Notes under the pieces: model-generated
Told to the model about the DNA's origin: nothing
The model's database searches: none
Seen by the model: the letters and a program-made list of their open reading frames with translations, nothing else
In this document: positions 45,623 through 60,368 of the stretch, piece by piece
How the letters are laid out: the number at the start of each line of letters is the position of its first letter
Numbering within the stretch: the first letter of the stretch is position 1
Position numbers and translations under genes: made by a program
NCBI GenBank assembly: GCA_021399435.1
Contig: JAJTUP010000004.1
Coordinates: 620,001-684,000 of the forward strand
Origin: Diaporthe sp. PMI_573
Taxonomy: Eukaryota; Ascomycota; Sordariomycetes; Diaporthales; Diaporthaceae
Direction of reading: 5' to 3'
Length of the DNA stretch: 64,000 nucleotides

Positions 45623-45830
45623 ATGTATTTCAACAAGATCACTAGCCTTGCCCTCATGGCTCGCCATGAACACGGTCCTGGAAGCCCCAAACGTCCTCGA
45701 GCAGCGCCAATGTGTCGTGCGAGGCGGAACCTGCGATCCTCAGCCTGCCGACCCTGGATGCTGTGACAACATGGTCTACGTTGTCAGCGACAGTGGCTAT
45801 GTGTGCTACCCTCCGAGTTCGAACGCGTGA
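45623..45830 (+). pseudogene. Small Cys-rich secreted protein gene with a one-base frame break
   Basis: From the ATG at 45623 one frame encodes a signal-like start (MYFNKITSLALMA). The adjacent frame, entered near 45664, encodes MNTVLEAPNVLEQRQCVV and then a Cys-rich end with the pattern C-x6-C-x8-CC-x13-C and a stop at 45830. The two frames differ by one nucleotide at about 45655-45666, just where a signal peptide should pass into the propeptide. No short intron fits the gap. Either a single-base indel broke a small secreted protein gene, or the protein starts at 45666 without a full signal. Confidence 0.45.
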
Positions 45831-46237
45831 GGTAGAGAGCGGCAAGGCGAAAGGTGTGCCTATCTAGGTTTTTGGCCGAGGTCTGGGAGGGCAGAATGTC
45901 TTGGTCAAGTGTTTCTGTCATGTATGAGCAGGACGAACAGTTGGGCTTGGGCCGTCTTACGTTTAAGTTGGCAAAGACACACAGACGCACTTGTTACATC
46001 ATATTTTCTGTCTTCTTCGTGCTGACGCCCTCTGATACTAGTATTGCTCGCAGGTCTCGAGTTCCCACGACAAGACCACCGGTTAGAATGGCAACTCGTG
46101 TTGAATACATGGTCTTTTTAAAGGGATTAAATTATGTGTTGTAGAAAAGAAGTTTAAATACAATGTCCTTATATATCCCTTCTGCTTATGGCCCCTCTGA
46201 ACTCCCCACAAATGATATCAAGCCCCCTATGAGTATG

Positions 46238-46247
46238 TACCTAGGTA
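46238..46247. repeat. TACCTAGGTA palindrome
   Basis: Exact copy of the 10-mer, just beyond the 3' end of the FAD oxidase gene. Confidence 0.85.
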
Positions 46248-46299
46248 GGAAGTAGAAACCATACTGTTAATACAAAGTTATAATGCCTTGAATCTGGAT

Positions 46300-47917
46300 T
46301 TAATCAAAGACCTTGTAACCACCGGGAACCATATTCTGGAATATTCCCTTGGGGTCGTATTTCTTGCTAACAGCCTGCATCTCAGCGACATTAGCAGCAC
46401 CCCAACTCTTGTGTACGCCTTGTGAGATATCGGCGTAGTTGAGATAGGTAAAGTCGATGAGGTATCCGCCCTCCTTGAGCAGGGCCTTCTGATTGTTAAC
46501 AATGTCGTTCATTGCCGCCTCGACCAGGGCGTCGTCACCCTCGTTGGTGTAGGCAGCCGTCATATCGACAATCACATAGTCGGTCTTGCCGGGGGTCAGA
46601 CCGAACAGGTTGGTGCCGTTGGTCACAGGCTGCGGCTGGATCAGAAACTCAAGGAATGTTCCCTCTACGTCGGCAAACGCGCTGGTGCCGTTTTCGTAAA
46701 TCTTGAACAGCTCCATGTACACGTCGGCACCCGGATGTTCGAAAGAGTACGTGAGCTGGAAACCGCTAGCATGGCAAAGCACGTAAAGTTAGCAATCATG
46801 GTCTGAACCAAGCCGAGGCTTATGTGTATCAGTTGGGAAAACTACTCACCGGCCAATGGTAGATGGAAGCTGCGCTCCGAAAGTGTCCACGACCTCGGAG
46901 GCCGTCATTAGGTCTGCAAAGCCGCCATTGTTGGGGATCTCGGTGAAGACATCGTACACCGGAGGGTTGGCAACGTTATCAGCGTACCACAGGGCGTTGT
47001 AAATGGAATGTTGCCCGCCCTGGTAGTCCATGAATATTCCCATCATGGCCGCATCGTCAAAGTTTTCAGGCTGCATGAAGTGATCAAAGGCTTCGGCTTG
47101 AGCTTGCAATACGCTGTCGGTGTAGTTGTACAGTACGAGGTTGTACCACATGAGGTCGTGGGGAAAGGCCGCAACATCGAATCGAGTGACGATGCCAAAG
47201 TTGTTCGAGCCGCCCTTGAGAGCAAGCCAGAGGTCGCTGTTGGACGTTTCGGTGGCGTAGACGACCTCCCCGCTTGCAAGAACCACCTCGTACCCGTAAA
47301 TGTTGTCACAGCTGAACCCGTGTCTACGGGAGAGGAAGGTCATGCCGCCTGGTAGTCACGAAATTAGCTTTTGGTCGGATTGGAACAGTACAGAGACTCT
47401 TGAAATTCGGAGAGCACTCACCTCCGGTGGCAAAACCCCCAACTCCGATGCCTGGAACACGTCCACCCATCACAGTGAGGTTATACTCCTCAAGCTGCGG
47501 GTACACGAGATTGTACAAGCCACCAGCCCCCAAGGATGCAGTCTCCCGGTTGCTGCTGACTTTTGTTTCGTTCATGAGACGCATGTCGACTGTGATGCCA
47601 CCATTGATGTTTGCCGCACCGGTCCAGAGCGTGTGGCCACCACCACGGATAGCAAACTGAGTGTCGTTGTATTTGGTAACCGACTTGACGAACTTGGCAA
47701 CCTCCTGGGTACAGGTCGGTTTGAAGATGCAACCCGGGCTCAAGCCGCGTTCCTGGCCGCTGTAGTACGAGTTTGAGGATTCGTAGATCGTGCTCTCCGG
47801 GTAGGAGACGGCCCCAGGAAATTGGGAGCTGATACGATCGCATGCATCCTGTTGCGGATATGCAGCTGAGAGTGAAGCTGCCGCGAATGCATAAATGACA
47901 GGCACAAGCCGAGACAT
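46300..47917 (-). CDS. Secreted BBE-like FAD-linked oxidase
   Basis: Three exons (47917-47422, 47348-46850, 46765-46300) give 486 residues in matching phases. The signal peptide is about residues 1-19. The PCMH-type FAD-binding domain shows FAIRGGGHTLWTG, with His95 the expected covalent flavin attachment, then GGRVPGIGVGGFATGGGM and FSCDNIYGYEVVLASG, and LWLALKGGSNNFGIVT. No Cys occurs in the GRVPGIGVGG loop where bicovalent enzymes carry their second link, so attachment should be through His only. The BBE C-terminal region ends YDPKGIFQNMVPGGYKVFD. Homologues in polyketide clusters perform oxidative couplings or dehydrogenations. An AflR-type palindrome 308 nt upstream ties it to the cluster (inference). 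Confidence 0.9.
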
Positions 47918-48224
47918 CGTGATATATAGACTGTTCTGCTGGTGCTAGATAGAAGGGCCAAGTATTCCACGACCACGAAAGGAAAAGGATAGAAGGAAGA
48001 GACAAGAGGATAGAGACAGACGAGGGAAGTTGAATGGCTTTGATCAATCTCAGTCCTGAATGCTTCAAGTTGCGTTCTTGGGTGTATATATATGCTAAGA
48101 CATCTACATTTACGCGTGGATGCCTACTTTGCATCTCAAAGAGGGCCACCAGGTAGGATTACCAACATTCTCAACATGAGACGATCAGCCTAGGGAAATC
48201 TGCTCAAGCGCCCCTTTTCGTATC

Positions 48225-48235
48225 TCGGATCCCGA
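48225..48235. promoter_or_regulatory. AflR-type operator TCG-N5-CGA
   Basis: TCGGATCCCGA inside the 13-bp CTCGGATCCCGAG. It fits the published AflR binding consensus TCG(N5)CGA and differs at one central base from the site upstream of the PKS (60703-60713). It lies 308 nt upstream of the FAD oxidase ATG. Confidence 0.6.
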
Positions 48236-49322
48236 GGTCCATCATCCTACAGAGAGTTTGCCTGTGTCCAGTGTGGCAAGTGAGTCAAACATCCCTTCCT
48301 TCCTATTGTTCTTTTTTTAAACTAGAAGACGACTTGTTGCGCAGTGATTTTCCTAATTCACAAGCCAACTTCAACTATCGGCAAAGCCCATTTCAGCCCT
48401 GCTTAACTCCACTCAATACACTAAGCTGTCCCGGCTTGGGCGCTATTCTCAGTTGCTAATTGATCACAGGGCTTGGAGGGAAAAAGGCTGAAGTGCCCAT
48501 TCAATATGCCCCAACTGAAGGGGGCCGAGGAACGAAGGATGGACAAGCTGCGCCTCGGAAGCTTGGTAGCGCAGGCTCCGGGGCTCCGGGCCAGGGCTGA
48601 GAACAGCACACTGGGATAATTACGGCTACCCTAGGGTATTGGCTAGAACTCGGATCCGGGTCGCGTGGGCGAATCCGGGAGGACCCTGAGGCTGCTCCAC
48701 GTGGGCATCCTGCCTTCATACTAAGGGGTGCCTGGCGGAGTGCTAAGTTGGACTATCGACGCCCCGGAGGAGCTGCGTGTTTTCACGTAATCCTCCGGAA
48801 CCTGATACGTAAGCACTATGGACAAGATTCATCTATCAGGAAAGTGTGCTGTGGCTCAGGGGGAGGCGCAAATCGGCAGCGCCGGCCCGACCCTCTCGGA
48901 ATTATCACGTCTATCAGCCTCATTACTGCCATTTGGAACGCACTGTTCGACTTTAAGCAACACAAAGAGTCTGGGTTGGACTTCTGGGGTCTCGTCTACG
49001 CTCGTTTCTTCGGCCCAGCTAGTTCCTTCTTAATTCGATTGCCAGCCAGGGTGTAAAATCAGTTGGTAGCATCTTCTAGAGTGAAAAGAAGCTTCTTACC
49101 AGATCTCGCTGCGGAAAGTGGAGCCGATATTCCGACAGGGTCAGACCGGCAGAATTGCGCCTGCCGGGGAGTGCCAGATGCTCTATCCCGCCGAGCGTAC
49201 TGTGTAGTATAGCTCCGGAATCCTCCCGAGAGGATCCTGGCAAAATGATAGATCCATCGCATGTGCATGCCAACGTCAGCCCGAAGAGATTCGCCTTGGC
49301 AGGGTCCATGTGAGACGAACGG

Positions 49323-49332
49323 TACCTAGGTA
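49323..49332. repeat. TACCTAGGTA palindrome
   Basis: Exact copy, extended to the 12-bp palindrome GTACCTAGGTAC, about 490 nt upstream of the SDR start. Confidence 0.85.
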
Positions 49333-49816
49333 CGTAACGTACTCTGGGGCGGTGAGCTTAAGAACTTATTACTGGTGTAGAGAACGCACGTTGCGAACAC
49401 AGCCGAACGCAGGCAGATGCAGGCAGACGCATCCATCTGCAGTCAGCTTGCCCAAAAGAGTCAAAATTCTGAGGCACAAAGTTATGACTGCGGGGGCTGG
49501 ATTCCTGCGTGGCGTTGGAGGCCGACGGAACGCGACAGAGCGGACCAATATCAAATGTCCCATGGGATATTTTTCCGACAACGACAGTACATCTGAAGGA
49601 TCTATCCATCTAGTGCATAAGTACTTTCCCACGGTACTTGTGTAGTTCACTATAGTTGCACCTGGGCCAACTTCACTTGGATAGGGCTTCACTACTTCTC
49701 GAGCAAACTCCTCTGCGTAAAGCTGCCAACTTCATCTTCACTTTACCCTTCGCCCTCGCCCAGCCTCAACCTCACATTTGTCTTTGAAGATCGAACCTCG
49801 GAAACATCTAGCGAAA

Positions 49817-50825
49817 ATGGCATCAACTCCACCTTCATACACCAAGCAGACCCATTCGGCCACTTACCCTGCTATTGATCCAACCCAGCCCGGCCTCTCC
49901 ACCGCCGGCAAAGTTGTCGTCATCACTGGCGCGTCCGGAGGCATTGGTCGAGCCACGGCCAAATCCTTCGCGGCGTCGGGTCCACGTGCTCTGATTCTCC
50001 TCGGTCGGCGCTCTGAGGCTCTGGCCGAGACCGCAGAGCTAGTTAGGTCCAGCCATGGGGGGTCCGACCTGGTGATCCAGACTCACGAGGTTGAGCTGTG
50101 TGATGCCCAGGGTGTCCGCGCGGTGGCCAACAAGGTAGCTGGAGACCTGGGCGGCATCGACATCCTGGTCCACGCCGCCGGTGTCCTGGCCCCCGTTGTG
50201 CCCTTGCTTGAGGCCGACCCGGCGACATTCCTCGACGGGTACAAGACTACCATTGTGGGCACCCTGGCCGTGGCCCAGGCTGTCGTCCTGGCCAACAACA
50301 CGAGCGCCGCTGGCAAGGAAATCACCTTCCTACACCTTACCACGGCTGGCATCCTGTTCCCTCCTTTCCCCGGCATGGGCGCCTACGTCAGCAGCAAGAT
50401 GGCCGCTCTCAAGCTCATGCAGGCTTTTGCCGCTGAGAACCCTCAAGTGCGACTTCACCACGTGCACCCAGGGTTCCTTGACACGGCAATGTCTACCCAG
50501 TTGTCAAAGAGTGTTAAGCTGCCATATGCATTCGATGACAGTAAGTTGGCCCCTCCACAATCAAAAGGTGTCGACGACCATGGCTGACATCTCCACTTTT
50601 CCCCCTGTCGTAGTCTCTCTTCCATCCGACTTCCTTGTCTGGCTCGCTTCCCCTGAGGCAAGCTTCCTGAACGGAAAGCTCGTGTTTTCGGCCTGGGACG
50701 TGGAGGAGCTCAAGGCCCGCCAGAAGGAAATCCTCGGTGGGCCACCTGGAACAGGCGAGCTCTGGCTGGGATTCCAGGGATTCCCACGATTTATCGCGGG
50801 CAACCCTCTGCCGGGTACACAGTAA
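49817..50825 (+). CDS. Short-chain dehydrogenase/reductase
   Basis: Exon 1 is 49817-50540 and exon 2 is 50614-50825, with a 73-nt GT-AG intron, giving 311 residues. The ATG at 49817 starts MASTPPSYTKQTHSATYPAI, a usual length for fungal cluster SDRs. The Rossmann motif VVVITGASGGIGRATA, DILVHAAGVL (NNAG region) and GAYVSSKMAALKL (YxxxK) are present. The position usually held by the catalytic Ser reads TTAG (FLHLTTAG), so Thr may substitute. The C-terminus (FLNGKLVFSAWDVEELKARQ) is like that of other cluster SDRs. It uses NAD(P)H to reduce a ketone or oxidise an alcohol. A step on the polyketide product is inferred from position between the oxidase and the regulators. Confidence 0.88.
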
Positions 50826-51464
50826 ATAGATTACGTGACACCAAACTTACAAGGCCTTGGACAACGTTAAAATGAAAGTCTCACACCTGTCTAAGTCGGC
50901 AAACTTCACAATTGTCAGTTCAAGAACGACATTAGCTATTACAAAGTGAAAAAGGATGTGTATACAGAGCAACTCTGAAATTCTCGAATCGGAAATCTGG
51001 GGCAAAATCATCCGATGGGTGCAGCTAGGCTGCAGCTAAGCGTGGAGTAAGATCAACGTGCAAAAGATGTGTATGAGTATGACAGTACCCAAGATTTGCA
51101 ATGGCTTGGCGGCAAAGCTTGGCTTTCGCTACGTTTCGTGCAACCCTCAGCTGCTGTACGACACGCGAACCTTTCCTTTTTGGTTGTTTTGCTACTATTT
51201 TTAGTCCCCACGATACATGGTGGCTTCATTCTCGATCCCTTTGCACACTGCTATGGTCAGGTACAGCAAGTATGCATATGTGTGAAGTGCAATGATAAAA
51301 TTGTCTATCGACTGGTCTATAGAGAGATATCTCTATCTTATCCGGTGCCAGCTGGCCCAGGCTCCTTGCATGGGGTCGCATAGTACCCACGGCGTGCCGC
51401 AGCACACACATGCACAGTTCTTTTTTGTTTCTTTTTGTCTTTTCCCCCCTCCGTACTGAGGACC
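50826..51464. other. Convergent intergenic region
   Basis: About 640 bp between the 3' ends of the SDR and the AflR-like gene; no further gene is visible. Confidence 0.6.
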
Positions 51465-52475
51465 TCAAAGCACCAAACGTTCAGTTGCTTCAAGAGTGAC
51501 AGACTGTAACTTGAGCCGAAGCGATGCCACAAGCGGCTCCAATAGCCAGGTTGTGTGCGCCCAACTAGCCTGAGGTGTACCCCCTTTCGGTCCCTGGCAA
51601 TATCGCTCGGTAAAATGCGAGATGACCTTTGCGATCCTGGCCAGTTCCTCGACCCCGAAGCTGCCATTGCTGCCGGCCAAGCTCGCATTCGAGGATGATG
51701 ATGGCGGTGGCATCGGCCAGTTGAATGTTGAAAAGTAGTCAAGATTGCTGCTCTCTGTGCTGGAGAGGGCGGCGGGGGTTGTGCCTGTCGATGGTCTGGG
51801 GCTTGTCCCTGTGTCTTGAGCGGCCATGAAGCAATTCTTGGAGAGATCACGGGCAGTGTTCATGAGGGAGATGCAACCGGACGCCAGGAGAAGCGCGACG
51901 AGTGATTTCTCGGAACAGGGACAGATGAGAATGGTCAAGAGCCGCTGGCACGCTTCGGTTATAGTCGAGGTTGAATGTGTGAAGTCGGATCTCTGTCTCG
52001 CAATCTCAAGCTGTTCCAGAGTACATGTCGCCACGCTGAAACAGTCAAATGCCCCTGTGTCTGGACCACCGGCCGACCGATTTCTGCATGAGGCCTCAGT
52101 CGATTGTTCCTGTATATGTTGTTGCTGATGGTGGTTGTTCAGATTATGGTTTCTTGTTTGGGTACCGAAGAATGCTGCGTCATCTAGCATGCTCATTCCA
52201 CTGGTAAAAGGACTCGAGTTCCTGATGCTGGCAGGATCGGACAGTCGAGAATCGCCCGCCAGGGACGGCGAGTGGCCCTTTTTAGACTGCGTGTGTATGC
52301 GATGTGGGCGGCCTGCCCGCCTCGCTGGGCTGTAAGAACACGAATGACCCAAGCTTACGCAGCGCGAGCATGCAGGCTTTGTTTTGTCACATCGTACTTT
52401 GGATGACGAACAGAGATCGCAAGAATCCTTGAGTTTGCGGATCGGTGTTACGGAGGCATATGAGGATAACTCCAT
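51465..52475 (-). CDS. AflR-like Zn2Cys6 transcription factor
   Basis: Single exon, 336 residues from the ATG at 52475; an in-frame GTG 30 nt upstream is less likely. The binuclear zinc cluster CDLCSSSKVRCDKTKPACSR, continued by CVSLGHSC, lies at residues about 19-46. It is followed by the AflR-family linker YSPARRAGRPHR. After a Gln/His-rich stretch comes the AflR C-terminal regulatory domain: ATCTLEQLEIARQRSDF, then ACQRLLTILICPCSEKSLVALLLA, and a final region with WLLEPLVASLRLKLQSVT. AflR and its relatives GedR and MdpE activate clusters of this PKS class by binding TCG-N5-CGA. Sites of that form are present at 48225 and 60703. It is the probable pathway-specific activator. Confidence 0.92.
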   Translation of the reverse strand: MELSSYASVTPIRKLKDSCDLCSSSKVRCDKTKPACSRCVSLGHSCSYSPARRAGRPHRIHTQSKKGHSPSLAGDSRLSDPASIRNSSPFTSGMSMLDDAAFFGTQTRNHNLNNHHQQQHIQEQSTEASCRNRSAGGPDTGAFDCFSVATCTLEQLEIARQRSDFTHSTSTITEACQRLLTILICPCSEKSLVALLLASGCISLMNTARDLSKNCFMAAQDTGTSPRPSTGTTPAALSSTESSNLDYFSTFNWPMPPPSSSSNASLAGSNGSFGVEELARIAKVISHFTERYCQGPKGGTPQASWAHTTWLLEPLVASLRLKLQSVTLEATERLVL

Positions 52476-54433
52476 GTTGAATGAAGGGTGTTGAACGATT
52501 TTCACTCTGGTGTCCGTTTCGCGGCAAGCGTATCTATGTGATGGAAATGTATAAGCTCAATAAAAGCGTTCTTTCGGCCAGTATTCACTTATATTGATTG
52601 AAACCTGCTTGCCAGGTGGCATGCAGATATGGTTACATCCAGATATCTCTCAAGCTAGAGTGGAGAAATCCGAAGGAATGGTATAAGTGGGTGTTGGTGT
52701 CTAAGAAGGGTACTATATACTGACTCAGCTGCAAACGCGCCTGAATCCACGTAGTGATGTTTTCGATTTTCTCCCCCCTTTTCTTGTTTGGCTCAGCAGA
52801 AGGTAAGCTCAGCAAGTCATGGTTGCTCTGCAATGACGCTCTTGAAGTCTTTGAGAATGAAGTCGTGGTACTGTAAAATTGTAAATGATGAGCTCTTTAC
52901 CCAAGAGATGGCTTGCTGAGGTCTAGCAGATGGTGGTGCGCACCTTGTGTTGGGACGTTGCCACCGGCGACAGAATCAGGTCCGAACATACACAGTAGCT
53001 CGCCTCGAATAGGCTAAAGGAGTCAAGCCTCGTAGCATGCACGTCTCCCGAAGAGGGTGGGGTGGCTGAAGATCTTGCGCGGACCCTGCGAGCAGGATGA
53101 GAGGGATTAGGTAATTGGGGTTAGGGTCAAGATTCTGCCAAGCAAAATACCTGGGTACTTATGTTAGGTGCATATATACGAAGCTGAAGGAATAGGCGTG
53201 TTAGACCCTCCTGCAATAATCCCACGTCAGCCAGCCGGTAGCCGGCAATTGGCGGGATAACCTCGCTACTATACTGTTTTGATTGACTCTGGCAGAGACG
53301 GGGCGGGGGCCGGCGGGGCGAGGGAGGAGGAATACATTACTAGTACCAACAGTTTCGACCCTGAGGCCGTCAATAGCCGAGTCCTCAGCCAATGGGCAAA
53401 CAAGTTCGGGTCCGACTTAATGTGCTCTCAGCTTGCTTGGATAATGTGATCGTAGTGCTATTGCCCAATGCGAAGAGGCCAATCCAACGGGATGTGGGAC
53501 GCCACATTCTATCAGGATGACCTAGTGTTGATAGATCGAAATACGAGCACGTTTTCTGGTAGCAGCCCGTCCACGGGTTGACACATCCAGCATCCCTCGT
53601 GCCTAGTATCCTCCACACTAAGGACTCCTTCGTTCAGACCTCAGTGGTCCTCAGTCCCCAACGGCACCGGAAGGAGGTCTTTCCGAGGTTGGAACACAAC
53701 ATTAGTGACAGATGGAATTAGTTACTGCCTCTAAGTAGTCTGACAGAAAACTGACGCTGTCTAAAGCGCTCTTGACTGTACCAGGCCTCGAGGGTCCACC
53801 ACGCGGCACCGCGCCGCAGAGCCACATGCGTAGAGCTCCCTTTCGTAGGGCTGCCTTTCAGCGCGTAAGACTGCTTATGGTCTTCATCAACGACATATCA
53901 CATTGACTTCCGAACATCCCCAGTTCTACCTTCAGTATGGGGGCTACGGCAGGCACGAGCCAGCGAGCCCTGCAGTCATCATGGCTGGCTGGCACGTCCG
54001 CCTGAAGGAAGCAGCGGGCGGTGAAAGAGGCGAAATCATCCATACCCACCCTGTTTGAAATAGAGGATTGAGCCGATAAGGGGCTGATTCCCCTTTGGTC
54101 AGCACTTCTGCGGTTGGTGCCCATGCAGAAACAATGCAGCTGGCTAGCCTCTTTGAAGGAAGAGAAGAGTGGGACTTCCCAAAGTGGCGGTTTTGAGTTG
54201 TCTTGCCTGGGAACTTGTAACATCACAAATCCTCTCAGAGGCAGGTCGGTTGCGTGTTCCACCGGGCAGACGGACACACGACCAACAGGCAAAATCCAAT
54301 TAAGCTACATCGCCAGTCTCAACGTTCAGTCCGTATTAAGCAGCTAACTTCACCCGGGTTTTGCGTGCCACTTTTTTTTTTTCATTGCAATACTAGTGCC
54401 TTTCCATGTCACAATACCTCTTGAACGTTGAGA
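52476..54433. other. Intergenic region between the two regulators
   Basis: About 2 kb between divergent genes. A 144-codon frame at 54292-53858 (-) has no motif. No Zn2Cys6 cluster is encoded on the plus strand here that could be spliced to the second regulator. Confidence 0.55.
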
Positions 54434-55279
54434 ATGTCGATCTCTGAGGGCTCTGCTGACACCATTGACTGGTTTCGAGAACTCTCTGATGCTGAGCCGT
54501 CCAGGCTTGAGAGCCTAGACGAAACTTCGCTGGAGTGGTTAGAGCGGATACCATTTTCCACTGAAGATAACGACAAATCAGCCTACGCTACCGCACCAAT
54601 CCCTTTTTCAACCGGGCCGCATATGCAATTATGCCAAAACCCACAGGGTTCCTGTATCACCATGGCGACCAGTTTTCTCAAGTCTATACATGTCTATTCC
54701 TCGTCGTGTGTCATGGGCATCAAATCAGACCGCCAACCGCAGCAGCAAATAAACTGTACTGTGGACGACGTCTTGTCCACCACGCAAGAGGCGTCGCGAG
54801 TCCTGCGCGGCCTTGTCCAGTGTCGCTGTCACGATAGCCCTCAGCTTCAGCTACTAGTGACTGTCATCTGTTCAGAGGCCATCTTTTGGTACCGTCGCAT
54901 CATCGCCACATACAGCAGTGGCCACGGTAATGCCACCAACATGGACAGCGCAAGGGACAGCCTCCGGGAAGAAAATGAACAAGCTCCTCTACAAAGACGG
55001 CCATTTTGCATTGGAAAACACCAATTCGAAGGCCACACAGAGGCCATGCTGGTCGGTCAGGTTGTGTCGAATAGGTTGCAGGAGCTTGAACGTATCATCG
55101 GGGACGTTGCGTGGAAGACATCTCCATGGTCGCAGAGAATTACCGGCGTGGGCGAGGACGGAGGCACTGAGATGCTGCCTGAGAGAGTGCATACGAGAAG
55201 CAATGGGTTTCTGATAGATCAGCTGAACGCAGCTAGAAGTGAGCTTGCTTCTGGTATTATTGATGCCAATATCAGTTGA
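54434..55279 (+). CDS. AflR-type regulator without a zinc-cluster domain
   Basis: Single exon, 281 residues, starting MSISEGSADTIDWFRELSD at 54434. The acidic N-terminus is followed by the AflR-family C-terminal domain: a Cys-containing segment (CITMATSFLKSIHVYSS), a DVLSTTQEASRVLRGLVQC segment, and CRCHDSPQLQLLVTVICSEA followed by IFWYRRII. The C-terminus RLQELERIIGDVAWKTSPWS and FLIDQLNAARSELASGI also fits. No CxxCxxxKxxC cluster exists in the protein or in the 1.9 kb upstream on this strand. It could act as a partner or antagonist of the Zn2Cys6 factor at 51465-52475, or be a remnant. The stop is clean and the frame intact, which argues for function. Confidence 0.75.
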   Translation: MSISEGSADTIDWFRELSDAEPSRLESLDETSLEWLERIPFSTEDNDKSAYATAPIPFSTGPHMQLCQNPQGSCITMATSFLKSIHVYSSSCVMGIKSDRQPQQQINCTVDDVLSTTQEASRVLRGLVQCRCHDSPQLQLLVTVICSEAIFWYRRIIATYSSGHGNATNMDSARDSLREENEQAPLQRRPFCIGKHQFEGHTEAMLVGQVVSNRLQELERIIGDVAWKTSPWSQRITGVGEDGGTEMLPERVHTRSNGFLIDQLNAARSELASGIIDANIS

Positions 55280-55434
55280 AGGTAATTAGAGCTGAGAGAT
55301 GCGTACAATAGACGTCGAAGTAGAACGTTGAAGATATGAATATTCCTATAATGTATTCTTAACCCAATGAATCTGCTTACATGAATAAAAAAGCCCTAAA
55401 ATAATGCGTGCGCACATGGAACTCCCATGGTCAT

Positions 55435-59257
<3,823 letters not shown>

Positions 59258-60368
59258 ATGGCTCTAAGCTCTAAGCCCAAGGGCTTTTACTCGTCCGGTT
59301 TCTGGGCCGACTACCTCGCCACACAGCGAAGCAAACTACCTACTCTCCCGGATATTGACGATGGTTTCTCTCATCGCGTCATTCGTTTCTTGGGTGGTAA
59401 TCCGGGAGACATGCAACTTCAGGGGACGAACACATATTTAGTTGGTACCGGCAGGAGCAGAATTCTCATCGACACTGGCGAGGTAAACAGTCTTCTATCC
59501 ACGAGCTCTGTTTTGAATTTCTCTACTTAGGCCCTATTTGACCACAAAAATCCTAATGGAAAGGTCGAATTAATTAACGAGGACGCATCAGGGTTTCCCA
59601 CAATGGGCTACGAACCTCACCGTATACCTCGACAGCCATGACATAGAAATATCCCAGGTACTACTGACGCACTGGCACGCTGATCACACTGGAGGAGTCG
59701 ACGACCTCCTTGCATACGACCCAAGTATAACAGTTCACAAGAACCGGCCCAACAAAGGCCAGCTAGCCATTGCAGACGGGCAGATTTTCCGGACGCAAGG
59801 TGCAACCTTGAGGGCGGTCGTTACGCCAGGGCATTCCAATGATCATACGTGCTTCGTGTTGGTAGAGGAAAATGCCTTGTTCACTGGAGACAACGTGTTG
59901 GGCCATGGGTATAGCGTGGCAGAAGACCTGGGCGCCTACACAACCAGTCTGAGGCGCATGGCAGACCTGGGGTGCTCCACTGGTTACCCTGGCCACGGAG
60001 CAGTGATAGGAGACCTGCCACAGAAACTAGCAAGATACATATCACAGAGAGACGCCAGAGAACGGCAAGTCTACGCGACATTAGCCAAAGAGACTTCACT
60101 TGGCTCATCAAGAGTCACTGGCGGAAGCATTCATGGTAACAGTCTGGACAATATGGTTTCCTACACACATGGTCTTTCAGTTGCTGATATATGTCTTATT
60201 CTGTACGGGAAGGCGGTCAGAGATCCGGCTACTTTTGAGTCTGCCTTGAAGCCGTTGATGAGCCAGGTTCTATTCATGTTAGAAGAGCAGGGAAGAGTCG
60301 GGTTTAAGTTGGCTGGCTTAGACAAGGAGACTAGGTATTGGTTTGCAAGAGATGTTGCCTGTAACTAG
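59258..60368 (+). CDS. Metallo-beta-lactamase-type thioesterase for the NR-PKS
   Basis: Exon 1 is 59258-59482 and exon 2 is 59592-60368, with a 109-nt GT-AG intron, giving 333 residues, a normal length. The fold markers are [20 protein letters not shown], the zinc motif T-H102-W-H-A-D-H107-[30 protein letters not shown] and YPGHGAVI. Relatives AptB, MdpF, GedB and PtaB release atrochrysone carboxylic acid from the ACP of a PKS that lacks its own thioesterase domain. It sits 614 bp upstream of the PKS start in the same direction, as in several of those clusters. The assigned reaction follows from family and context. Confidence 0.93.

Larger units (their letters stand above)
47918..49816. other. 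Intergenic region between oxidase and SDR
   Basis: 1.9 kb between divergent genes. It contains the AflR-like palindrome at 48225-48235, a related TCGGATCCGG near 48653, and a TACCTAGGTA palindrome at 49323-49332. No gene is supported. Confidence 0.6.

Noticed and set aside
48653..48662. TCGGATCCGG near the cluster operators
   Set aside because: It lacks the TCG-N5-CGA spacing and is more than 1 kb from either flanking start in a useful orientation.
53407..53416. TCGGGTCCGA between the regulators
   Set aside because: The spacing is N4, not N5, so it does not meet the AflR consensus.
53858..54292. 144-codon minus-strand frame between the regulators
   Set aside because: No motif; examined as a possible missing zinc-cluster exon but it is on the other strand and lacks the Cys pattern.
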